64,000 nt of DNA, from the NCBI RefSeq assembly GCF_003171515.1, contig NC_089391.1:1736001-1800000 (forward strand). The letters are read 5' to 3'. This DNA is from Pyrenophora tritici-repentis. Its lineage: Eukaryota > Ascomycota > Dothideomycetes > Pleosporales > Pleosporaceae. The position numbers and the translations under genes are program-made. The notes below the pieces were generated by a model that made no database searches, was not told where the DNA came from, and saw only the letters and a program-made list of their open reading frames with translations. Positions 42,770-53,224 of the stretch are shown here, piece by piece (within the stretch, counting starts at the first letter, position 1; every line of letters begins with the position of its first letter).

Positions 42770-43324
42770 CTATGTTATATACGGTTCTTCAGTTTTGATC
42801 ACCGAGGTTGGGTACAGTGCCCCTAGATATCCGGACTCGTGCTGATCAAACTGGAGTTTCTTCATAACCCCAACGAACGCCTCTTCCGCACCATCCAGGA
42901 AGACTGCACCCATAATTGCCTTGGTCATATTCGCCAACGTTTTCTCAACCATAAGAGGGAACCTAAGATCCGCAAAAGTAAACATTTTAGGATTGCGAAG
43001 ACAGGAATCCAGGGATAAAGACCTCGCCAAGTTCGCCAGTGCAGTTAAGCCCAACTTATCATGTGTGACCATAGTCCATTCGGCTGCCGATTCTTGACCG
43101 TAGAAATCCGGTCTGAGGGACCACCAGTTGCACAAGACATTCGCCATCTTTACAGAACCTATGACGGCAAGAGAATCGTTCACGAAGCCAGGTCCGAAAG
43201 GGTTTTTCGCGTGTTTGATTGCCCGGAAAGCGTTCGCCTTGTTCATGAACGTGTAGCCGAGTTTTTGTTGTGCAGTTTCGGTTATATCGTCGGGGCTCAC
43301 GGAGTCCAGCATAGGGTCTGTCAT
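42770..43324 (-). CDS. RNase III-like protein lacking catalytic residues
   Basis: Single exon, 184 residues, ATG at 43324. The fold of a single RNase III domain can be followed: QKLGYTFMNKANAFRAIKHA at the start, then NDSLAVIGSVKMANVLCNWW where active enzymes have NE.LEFLGD, and KTLANMTKAIMGAVFLDG where they have K.LAD..EA..GA. The acidic residues of both motifs are replaced (E/D to A, S, N and K), so it should not cleave RNA. No double-stranded RNA-binding domain follows. Compare mitochondrial ribosomal proteins and fungal RNase III-like proteins that keep the fold as a binding module; its partner is unknown. Confidence 0.75.
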   Translation of the reverse strand: MTDPMLDSVSPDDITETAQQKLGYTFMNKANAFRAIKHAKNPFGPGFVNDSLAVIGSVKMANVLCNWWSLRPDFYGQESAAEWTMVTHDKLGLTALANLARSLSLDSCLRNPKMFTFADLRFPLMVEKTLANMTKAIMGAVFLDGAEEAFVGVMKKLQFDQHESGYLGALYPTSVIKTEEPYIT

Positions 43325-44977
43325 GTCAATTGTCTGTCTTTGGAATTGTTGTATCTATGAGACGGTTGATGCGAAGAGTTGAGGTTAGCAGGTGTCCTTT
43401 GGGCTGCCTTTATGAAGAAGCCAATTGCTTGATTGCTCGATAGTCAATTGCGTACTGGAAGTTGTTAGGATGCCTCGTGGTGGAATAATCACCCGGCTGA
43501 CGGCTGATTCAGCTGTCTCCAAGCACGTTGACAGCTAGTAGTAGTCTGATTCCGTATAGAAGGCATCATCCTTGTTGGGCTGTCGTCGTCAAAGACGTCA
43601 TCCTTTTACATGACGCCACATCCGATTTACTGTTCAGGTACAACGAGCGTAGTCGTGTGCTCGCTGATTGTGTCGCTTGCGTGGGGACCTTTATTCTGGC
43701 CAGTTCAACGGCCCGTTCGGCCCTTTTGCAACAAACTCTGCAGTGTGAGCAAGGTCCACGGATGAATTATAGGGGCACGAGCAGACAACCCATACGTCAA
43801 TGGCGGGCAGTGTCTTAGTTGTAGTCGCGGGAGTCAAGCGGCTAATGTACAGATGGCAAAGTCATCTGGGGCTTAGATCTCGATTGGAGTCGAGCTGAAG
43901 GAGGAAAGGATACGCGTCAATACCCCGCCGCGCAGACGAAGGAGTGAACATGTGGCGGTGTACCGCGAAAAGAGGGTCCAGAGCTGCGCCACATGGGGCT
44001 GATCTGCTACCCTTGGCCACAAGAAGCTGCATCTGCAGGGGTAGGCAGCTGAACAGGCCCAAACCTAAACCCCTTCTCCACGATATCACAGTACACGTCA
44101 CATGTCTTTTGCCGGCACGTCTATGGGATTGGTCGCACGCGTAATCTAGATGGCGCCGTCGGTGAGACTTGGATCTGTGGCTTCCTTCTAGGCGGTCGAT
44201 TTGCGCAAGGATGGGACATTGCAGGCCATCCCGTGTCATTGAAGCTAATGAATCTGAGGAGATAAGCCCGACCCAGGTCCTTTGAGAAACACAAGTGTTG
44301 GATATGGTTACTGCTGTGTATGCTGGCCAAGCACAAAGACATGGCGGCGTCTGTGTGCTATAATGGCTTTTTGCTATGTGACTATGACGTCTGTAGCTCG
44401 AGGAATCCGGAGCCAAAGACGGAACTTGTAGTGATTGACGTAATGTGTGCACTGTTTTCTTGTTGATCTGCCAGCGAGGCTGGAGCTTGACAATGGTCCC
44501 AAGAGATACCAACTTGTAACCAGACGCATGACGCGAATCACGTCTTGCTTTTGCCGGCTCGGTAGTTCCGGTAACCCTGGTCGCGCATCACAGTGTCATG
44601 TCCCTCACATGTGCTTGTAAACGCCTGAGCGGGTCGACATGTCCACGGCCAGGCCGACAAAGGCTGGTGATAGAGGCTGGTGATGAGTCGAGTGCGAGCA
44701 ATATTGTGCCAGGGTCCAGGTGCTCGATGCAAGCAGCGATCTGGGGGTGGGCAGAGGCTGGTAGCGTGTTGGACACAGGTCGCAATAGGGCCGATTCGGG
44801 CTGGGTGCATGGGCCACGAACGTCACACTAGAGCCTGGCCACGGACTCCTGGATAGCGCCCGCAGTCCTGTTTATTTGTATCGCGTACAGGGAGCCTTTC
44901 AATCTCCTACCGGGCATCTTCCTTTGTGAATTTTCCCTCAATCTCCTAGGGCGCACGCGACTGCCCATTTACTCACC
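43325..44977. other. Intergenic, no gene recognised
   Basis: 1.65 kb. A 216-codon minus-strand frame (44512-43862) starts with TTG, has no domain and biased Arg/Ser/His content, and is probably chance. The end is the promoter and leader of the channel gene. Confidence 0.45.
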
Positions 44978-47680
44978 ATGTCGACCACAGTAAGTTGAAG
45001 ATGAATTGCGACAACAAGACGTGCGTGTGCTGACAGCAACAAAGGGTGGTGAAGTTGGCAAGGCCAAATCAGAATCTTCAAACTCCCTCTCCAGCTTGGT
45101 CTCGACCCTCATACCCACTGCCATCATCGCCTTTGCCTTTGTGGCTGCCTTCTTCGTTGCGCGCAAATATTTCCGCAGGGTTTACGCGCCGAGGACGTAC
45201 CTCAATCATCTGGGGCAGCAGCGACAGACGCCAGCACCGAGTCCGGGCTTCTTTGGATGGGTGAAAGACTTCAAAAACCTCAAGGACGAGTACATTCTCG
45301 ATCACCAATCGATTGACGGCTACCTCTTTGTCCGCTTCTTCAAACTCCTCATCATTACCTGTTTTCTAGGATGTTTGATCACTTGGCCCGTGCTCTTCCC
45401 CGTCAATGCCACTGGAGGCGCTGGACAGGAGCAGCTCGACCTGCTGTCCATGAGCAACATCGACCCCACCGGTACCAATGTCAATCGCTACTATGCCCAA
45501 GCTGGAGTTTCCTTCATCTTTCTCAGTTTGATCTTGATCATCATTGGCCGCGAGTCTTTCTTCGTAGTCAATCTTCGTCAAGCATACCGCCGCTCGCCAT
45601 GGGGTGCCAGCCGATTGTCATCGCGCACAATCTTGTTCACCAACGTTCCCAAGGATCTTTCCCAGTCGGCCCTCTTTGACATGTTCCCAGGTGTCAAGCA
45701 TGCCTGGGTTGCCTCGGATACCAAGGAGTTGGATGATCTGGTCGAGGACCGCGACGACACCGCTCTGAAGCTGGAAGCTGCCGAGATTGATCTATCACGT
45801 GAGGCCAACATGAACAGACTCAAGGCTGAGAAGGGCAAGAAGCACTATGTTGCCGAAGACGTAGCGGATGGTTCCAAGTGGATCGACCCCAAGAAGCGCC
45901 CAACACACAAGCTCAAGTTCTTGATCGGCAAGAAGGTTGACACTATCGAGTACGGACGATCGCACCTGGCTGAGCTGATCCCCAAGATTACGGCGGAACA
46001 GGATAAGCACTGGAACGGCGAGGGCGACCTCGTGGGTGCTGTGTTTGTCGAGTTTGAGACGCAGAAGCTCGCCCAAGATGCCTGGCAAATGATGCAATCC
46101 ACCAAGGCCAAGCCCAGCAAGCAGCTCAAGGCACGCCAACTCGGTGTCATGCCTCAGGAGGTTGTGTGGAGCAATCTGCGCATCAAGCCCGCTGAGCACC
46201 TCGTTCGATGGGCTGTTGCCACTGGCTTTATCAGTGTTATGATTATTTTCTGGGCAGTTCCTGGTAAGTCTGTCGTAGCTGATTCATGAAGCTCTGCTAA
46301 CAATGTGCAGTCGCCTTCGTCGGTCTTATCTCCAACATCAACTACCTGGCCGATCGTTTCCCGTGGCTCGAATGGATCCTGGATATCCCCAAGCCTATTC
46401 TCGGTGTAATCACTGGTCTGCTTCCATCCGTCATGCTTGCTGTTCTGATGGCGCTTGTGCCTATTGTCTGCCGCCTGATGGCCAAGCAAGCCGGATACGT
46501 GACGTACAGTCAGATTGAACTAAAGACTCAGAACTGGTACTTTGCATTCCAGGTCGTGCAAGTTTTCCTCGTCGCAACACTTTCCAGCGCCATTACATCC
46601 GTCATCAACCAGGTTCTGGACAACCCAGGCATCGTTCTTCAGCTCCTCGCCACCAACCTGCCAAAGGCTTCCAACTTCTACATCAGCTACTTCATCCTCT
46701 TGGGCCTGTCCTCGGCTGCCGGTACCCTCCTCAACATCGGTGGCTTTGTCGTCGTAGTCCTCCTCGGCCGTGTTCTGCCCGGCAAGACTCCTCGCAAGAT
46801 CTTCGACAAACTCACCAAGCTTTCGGCGCCTTCGTGGGGCTCCGAGTTCCCCAAGTGGATCAACTTGGGTGTGATTGCCATTACCTACTCTGGAATTGCT
46901 CCGCTTATCCTCGGTTTCGCTACTGTTGGCTTCTCCCTCATCTACGTTGCTTTCCGCTACAACTTCCTCTATGTATACGAGACCGATCTTGACACTAAGG
47001 GTGAGGCGTACCAAAAGGCTCTGCGTCAACTCCTTACTGGTGTCTACCTCTCTGAGATCTGTCTCATTGGTCTTTTCGCCATCGCCACGGCTGACAACAT
47101 CCAAGCCATTGGTCCATTGATCATTATGGCCATCATGCTTCTGCTCACCATCATCTTCCAATTCACACTCAAGTTTGCCCTGAAGCACGAGGAAGCCCGC
47201 CTAGCGTACGCTGACCCCTCCGGTCACGGCGGCATGATCGGCCACCACGAGGATGGTCTCCGCGGCTCGTCCGCCGAAAAGGGAGCCAGAGCCGAGGCAG
47301 GAAACAGCCATCAGCCCAGCCCAACCAAGGTGCCCATGTTCCTGCGTAAAGTGCTGAACCCAGAAAAGCATTCCATTCACGTCCTATCCAACTCGCTCGA
47401 CCAGTTCTACCACAAGCCGCAAGACCCGCTCCCAATCGAAATCCAGAAGCGTGCTTTCTTCAACCCGTCAGTCACGAAGCCCACGCCTGTGCTCTGGATC
47501 GTCAGGGACGACATGGGTATCAGCAGGCGCGAGATCCAGGACACGCAAAAACAGGTTCCGGGACTCGTCATGACGGATGAACAAGCGACGTTTAACGAAA
47601 AGGGCAAGGTGTATTGGAAGGGTGTCGAGGATGGTCACTCCCGCGAGGCACCTGTTTTCGATGAGAGAATCGTTTACTGA
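44978..47680 (+). CDS. CSC1/OSCA/TMEM63-type calcium-permeable channel
   Basis: Three exons: a 12-nt start exon 44978-44989 (MSTT), 45045-46263 and 46311-47680, introns 55 and 47 nt, 866 residues. The start exon is supported by its GTAAGT donor and in-frame join to GGEVGKAKSESS. A first TM segment (STLIPTAIIAFAFVAAFFVA), then YFRRVYAPRTYL and two more TMs; a cytosolic RNA-recognition-like loop (SRTILFTNVPKDL...VFVEFETQKLAQDAW); then the pore-forming bundle of about eight TMs (WAVPVAFVGLISNINYL, QNWYFAFQVVQVFLVATL, NFYISYFILLGLSSAAGTLL, PLILGFATVGFSLIYVAFRY) and a long cytosolic tail. The family opens in response to hyperosmotic or mechanical stress at the plasma membrane. Confidence 0.93.
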
Positions 47681-48621
47681 TGTTGAACGATGTGGTATGG
47701 CAGAGTTGATAGGAATGGTAATGAAAAGTTGAGCAAGCGGTGCGGTGTGTGGCGGAGATTAAGTTTGGATGGATTGGAGTTCGATACCCCCCTTTCGGGA
47801 TGATATATATTTTCTGGTCTTCTTTTTTTCCTTCTTCTTTCCCCCCTCTTCTTTCTGCGTATGAGTAAAGCTCCGTCTTTTAGCATAATAGATGGGTAAC
47901 TCTTAATGAATCTTGCGTCTGCAGATTGTGATTTGTTTGAATGTGAAGATGTGATTGTTTAAAAAAAAAGTGGAAGAGTTGGAGTCCTGTTTGTTGGAGA
48001 GTTGATTGGGAGTTTAGTGTGTTGTGAGTGTTGGGCAGGTTCACCGTTTTTTTGATGCGTGGGACAAGGCAACGAGGCAATAGAGTTACATGGTAACACG
48101 GTAACAGACAAACATTCAAATATGGCATCAAAGTATCACAATAGTAAACAAATATAATGATTTAGCAATCGAGTAACAAGGTAGTAGTGTAACAAAGCTC
48201 AAAGGCAACACGGCTGCAGAGCTATCAAAACAGCGCCATGTCATTTCTTAATTCATCGTTCTACAAAAGTCGTCTAATGTACTCTCATCGCGAATATACG
48301 CTCTACACGTTCGCTACTAGCCCACAGTACAGCGTCTCCTTGTATGTGTTGGCTGCCTCGTCAGCCTCCACATCAAGTCAGACTACATTCGCTGTAGTCA
48401 AGCTCGTACTCTCATTGTTGTGTGTTTCGGCGGATGGTTGTCGAACATGGGTCTCGAGTGTGAGCATTCGCGGCTCAGACTGCATTCTTTGGAACCGAGT
48501 GAGGTTATGACGTAGACTGCTAGCTGGGCGAGCGCATGGTAAAGGAAGTATTTGTTGTAACTGGGTATCATGTATGGCCTCGGCTCGTGCGTGCTGCATA
48601 TGTCGCTGCGCATGTCTGCTC
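47681..48621. other. Intergenic between converging genes
   Basis: 3' flanks of the channel gene (plus) and the SPF27 gene (minus), with T-rich and A-rich tracts (47821-47850, 47961-47970). No gene recognised. Confidence 0.5.
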
Positions 48622-49410
48622 TCACACAGCACCAGCCCTCCTCTTCTCCATTATCTGCTGCTTCAGTCCCTCGGCTGCGACTTCCGTCTCCAATACTCTT
48701 CCCAGCCCCTTCTTCCACGTCTCCTCGAGCGTCTTGATCTCGCCAACGACGCTATCTTGTTGCGACCGCCTCAGCATCTCCGCCTCTTCATGCTGTTTCC
48801 TCACATCGGCTAACTCTGCCTCGATGCCTTTGAGTATGTCCTCCAGCTGGGAGTTGCCAACCAGCCACGCATTCTTTCCGAACTTCTCTAGCAATCCCAG
48901 TTGGGTGAGCCTGGCCTCTACATACTCTGAGCTGGTGTAGGCCTTCTTCAGTGCCTTGTTCCACTGCTCAAGCAGCTCTGGCCTATCCTCGTCGCTGGTC
49001 GGAGTCGTGTTCTCTGGTGCGTCAAGGTCCTCGTAGCGCTTCAGGTCGACGCCAGATAGTTTTGAGGTGGGGTCGTCGTCGAGCCGGGCATGTTCGCGGG
49101 CGATGAAGTCGGAAAAGGTAGGTGTGTACTTTGCAGCCGGGACCAGGGCGGGATGCATTTCAGTCATGTCTACACCGGCGTTTCTCATGTCGGCGATGAT
49201 AACGGCTTTGGCAGCAGCGAGGCTCGCGGCATCAAGCTCCGCATCCACATCTGGAAATTAGTTAGTCGAGGCGATAACGACGATATGATCACGCGCGCAA
49301 TGGGGTGGGTGCAAAGAGCCGTCGCGCATCGGACGTGTCACTACTTCCAGGGGGGTTGATATTAACTACGTACAGGGAAGGTGGTCGTAGGATTCTTGAA
49401 TAAGAGGCAT
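48622..49410 (-). CDS. Pre-mRNA splicing factor SPF27/BCAS2 family
   Basis: Two exons, 49410-49374 and 49250-48622, with a 123-nt intron (GTACGT donor, CTAACTAAT branch, CCAG acceptor), 221 residues. The joined N-terminus MPLIQESYDHLPYVDAELD matches the family start, where LPY.D is typical. The rest is a helical, heptad-rich chain (YEDLDAPE motif in the middle, QLEDILKGIEAELADVRKQ and WKKGLGRVLETEVA near the end), as in the Prp19/NineTeen complex subunit SPF27 (Cwf7). It acts in the nucleus in spliceosome activation. Strong call from the N-terminal and YEDLDAP motifs. Confidence 0.85.
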
Positions 49411-49834
49411 TGTTTATGTTTATGCGGGGGAGGTTGCAAGCGGGCTGCAGGAGCGGAGAGAGGGTGTATTGAAGGCTGGAGGTGTCGCGAAACGAGAGGC
49501 TGGCCCCGGCAAATTTAGGTTCCTGCATGCCTGCCAGGTCCGCCGTCCCCACCACTCAGCGCGCCCAAGCCCCCCGCTGCCGTCATGCTTGCAGCCTGTC
49601 AAGTGCCATTCGCGGTCAAATCGATAGTTGATAGTTCAAGTGTGATATCACCGCTGCTTCACTGACCCTGCCACTGCATCTGCACACTGCACAAGGGCCA
49701 AGTTTATCCTACACACCTACCTAATCGTCCCATGTGCAAGCAGTAGCGACCGAGTACTTGTTGCCTCCTGAGCGAGTGCGCCGTTTTGTTTCTGATCCGT
49801 CCGCATCCATCCTGTCATCGACACTGACTGCGCA
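49411..49834. promoter_or_regulatory. Divergent promoter of SPF27 and ceramidase genes
   Basis: About 424 bp between two divergent start codons; GC-rich near SPF27. No gene inside. Confidence 0.45.
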
Positions 49835-52143
49835 ATGGCACGTTCACACATCGCCGTAGCCTTTGGCGCGGCTCTTATAGCTATTTTGATCGTCGGACAG
49901 CTTGTCATCAACTTGGGCTTCCCCTCGGTCGACTCGTGGCACGCGAGACTGGACCAGAGCTACAATGGAGCCCAGCAGGACCAGTTCGTCAGTGAGAAGC
50001 AGGACGGCGGCGCAGGCAGCGACCCGTCCTCATACCTCGTCGGCGTGGGCAAGGCGGATATCACGGGGTGAGTACATTCACCAAATGGTGTAGTTGTATG
50101 CGACAATGCTAACGACGTCACAGGCCCGTGGTCGAGCTCAACATGATGGGCTATGCCAACTCATCGCAAATAGGAACTGGACTGCGCCAGCGCATCTACT
50201 CGCGCGCCTTCGTTATCGGAAACCCAAGCGCCCCAAGCGAACGATTTGTGTACCTCGTCCTCGACACCCAGTCTGGAGACACGGCCATCCGCAATGGAAT
50301 CCTGGAGGGACTTGCTGCCATGGGCTCCGAGTACTCCGTCTACACAAAGAACAACGTAGCCGTGACTGGAACGCACAGCCATGCTGGTCCTGGAGCCTGG
50401 TTGAACTACCTTCTTCCTCAGATCACCAGCTTGGGCTTTGACAAGCAAAGCTACCAGGCCATCGTAGACGGGACCCTTCTTTCAATCAAGAGGGCGCATG
50501 AAGGCCTGACTCTCGGAACAGTCAGTGCTGGAAGCGCAAAGATTGATAATGCAAACATCAACCGCAGTCTCTTCGCCTATCTCGCCAACCCGCAGGCTGA
50601 ACGAGCCCGTTACACAGATGACGTAGACAAGACCATGACCCTGTTGAAGTTTACACGGGCCAGTGACGGAAAGAGCATTGGAGTACTGAACTGGTTCCCT
50701 GTGCATGGCACAAGCTTGCTCGGCAACCAGACGCTTATTGCCGGAGACAACAAGGGTGTGGCTGCATACCTTCTCGAGCAGGACATGGAGGCAAGTGCGA
50801 CTGCTGCCCCCGGCTTTGTCGCAGGTTTCTCACAGGCCAACGTTGGTGACACAACACCCAACATCGAGGGTGCCTACTGCGAGGATGGCTCAAACCAGCA
50901 ATGCAGACTCAACGACAGCACTTGCGGAGGCAAGAGTCAGGACTGCCATGGTCGTGGCCCATTCTACGGCTTGAACGATGGCGGACATAAGTCTTGCTAC
51001 GAGATTGGCAAGCGCCAGTATCAGGGAGCAAAGAACCTCTTAGATTCTGCCGACTTTACTACCATCTCGGGCAAGGTCCGCTCTTTCCACACCTTTGTCG
51101 ATTTTTCAAACTTCACCTTTACACTCAGCAACGGATCAGTCGTCCGCACGTGCCCTGCGGCCATGGGCAACTCCTTTGCCGCTGGTACAAGTGATGGACC
51201 TGGTGCCTTTGACTTTGTCCAGAACGACCCTGGCGCTCCCTCCAATCCCTTCTGGAACATTGTCGGTAGTGCTATCTCTCCTCCAAACGCTGAGCAGAAA
51301 GCATGCCAGTACCCCAAGCCCGTATTGCTAAATGTTGGACAGGCCAAGGTGCCGTACCAGTGGTCCCCTAACATTGTCGACATACAGGTTCTTCGCGTTG
51401 GCCAGTTTGTCATCATCGTGTCCCCTGGTGAAGCAACCACCATGTCAGGTCGTCGCTGGCGCGAGGCAGTATACAACTCTGTCAAATCGTCTAACATTGC
51501 CGCTGAGCCCATTGTTGTGCTAGGTGGACCGGCAAACAGCTACACACACTACATTGCGACAGAAGAGGAGTACGGTGTACAGCGCTACGAGGGTGCTTCT
51601 ACCCTCTACGGCCAACACACACTCAACGCCTACATCAACTCGACTCTGACATACCTCCCCTACATTGCCGATGGCGCTGCCAGCCCTCCACCAGCCGGCC
51701 CTACGCCACCTGACCACCGTGACAAGAGCATTTCGCTCATCACAGGCGTAGTCTACGATGGCGCAGGCTTCGGTCGCTCCTACGGTCAAGTAACCAAAGA
51801 CGTCTTACCCACCTATGCCCGGGGCGCCATCGTCAGCGCAACATTTGTTGGTGCTAACCCGCGTAACAATCTACGCCTCGAAGGCACTTTCGCCGCAATC
51901 GAGAAGCAAAACACCGATGGAACCTGGTCGCAAGTCAAGAACGATGAGGACTGGGAGTTGGTCTACCAATGGAAGCGTGTTAATGGGCTCACTGGCACAA
52001 GTGACGTGACCATTAGCTGGGACACTGGAATCACGGGGCCGGCGGCTGGCACATACAAGATCAAGTACTATGGTGATGCCAAGGCGGTTGGAGGAAAGAT
52101 TACAGCGTTTGAAGGGGAAAGTGCGCCGTTTAGATTGGCGTGA
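49835..52143 (+). CDS. Neutral ceramidase
   Basis: Two exons, 49835-50067 and 50124-52143, intron 56 nt (GTGAGT donor, GCTAAC branch, ACAG acceptor), 750 residues. A signal anchor (AVAFGAALIAILIVGQLVINLG, about 7-28) precedes the catalytic domain. YLVGVGKADITGPVVELNMMGY is the family start; zinc ligands lie in THSHAGPG (His162, His164) and probably FPVHGTS (His272); GDNKG follows. The amidase hexapeptide, GDVSPN in mammals, reads GDTTPN at 319-324, so Thr occupies the nucleophile position. A C-terminal immunoglobulin-like domain (from about 590) ends the protein. It hydrolyses ceramide to sphingosine and fatty acid, on the secretory or cell-surface side. Confidence 0.93.
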
Positions 52144-53224
52144 TTGGGTGATGTCATTTATGGTCATGTTTATAAGGATGGAGTTGTTATTTATACCCTA
52201 TCGCGTGACAAGCATGTGAATAATGTTCTTCCTTTGCGCAAGAAAGGTTTTTATGTTGATGAAGTGATGTAGCCGACGTTATTGGGTGGAGTGGTGCACT
52301 GATACTGTCTTATTTTGCAAAAATAAGAGAGTGAGAGCTATCTATGCAGCCATGTAGGAAGCGATTATAGTTTCTTGCTAGCTTCTCTTTACTCGATGCC
52401 GCAAATAAATGAGGATACGCAAAGATTCAAGGGTCTATGTGCGTTTGCTTGGACTGCTGCCTAATGTCCACCTCATCTCACCTCGATCTCTCTTGTTGCC
52501 CTGCACGACTATTATTGTGTAGTGTAATAAAGAGTCCAAATCAATAACAGAGCTGCATAAGGTGAAGGAATGTGGGAGTTTGCGAGCTCAAAGTTCCTTG
52601 CTGTACTTGTTTGCATGAGATGTAATGGTAGTGTACTTGCTCAAGCATCTGCTCTCACCTGTCAAGCTTGTGTTTATGTGTTTCCTTGAAATTACATTAT
52701 ATTAAAGTTCGCACCGTCCGATTACGCATTATATCGACATCCGCATTACTTCGAGCATAACAGTACTCGCTCTCACTCACTCACTCCCCTTTCACTCACA
52801 CTCACCCACACGTTTGCCTAAACCCACACACCTCAAAATAAACTCAACACCACACCCCTCTATATAAACGCCGCCAACCAGCAAACTACCATCAGGCATG
52901 AAAAAATTGACTGTGCATCCCCCAAGTTCCATTGGCATAATGGCCTAGTGGTTAATCCATTGGATCCCTATGTCACAAAAACCCCTGCCCACCTAAGTGT
53001 TAATAGGAGCCGACGCTATCAAAGAGCCGGAAGTTCGAATCTGTTCACTGTCACTCGTACGTTCGCTTGCGTTCGTGCAGATGTTTCGAGCCAAACGCAA
53101 GAATTTGGGGGTTTCGTGTAGCTTTTGTTCATGTTTTTTGGAGAATTTTTCTGCTTGGTGCTCTTTTTTTGCTGGGAGAGGAATGAGAGAGAAAATAAGG
53201 TGAGTGGGTAGGCAGGCCGGCGGG
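52144..53224. other. Intergenic with CT-rich and TATA-like sequence
   Basis: CACTCACTC-type tracts at about 52765-52812 and a CTATATAAACG block at about 52860-52870 resemble a core promoter, but no protein gene follows on the plus strand; the tRNA-like sequence is the only candidate. Confidence 0.4.
52934..53052 (+). other. tRNA-like sequence with Pol III A and B boxes
   Basis: TGGCCTAGTGG at 52941-52951 fits the A-box consensus and GTTCGAATC at 53033-53041 fits the B box. The spacing is long (a mature tRNA would need an intron), and the expected acceptor strand pairing with GGCATAA does not form, so this is at best a decayed tRNA or a tRNA-derived SINE head. Confidence 0.3.

Noticed and set aside
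43862..44512. 216-codon minus-strand frame
   Set aside because: It starts with TTG, has no domain, and has a biased composition; no splice or start signals support it.
46520..47188. 222-codon acidic minus-strand frame
   Set aside because: Antisense to the conserved CSC1 channel coding region.
52934..53052. Functional intron-containing tRNA gene
   Set aside because: Acceptor and T stems do not pair, and no anticodon stem can be formed around a plausible intron.
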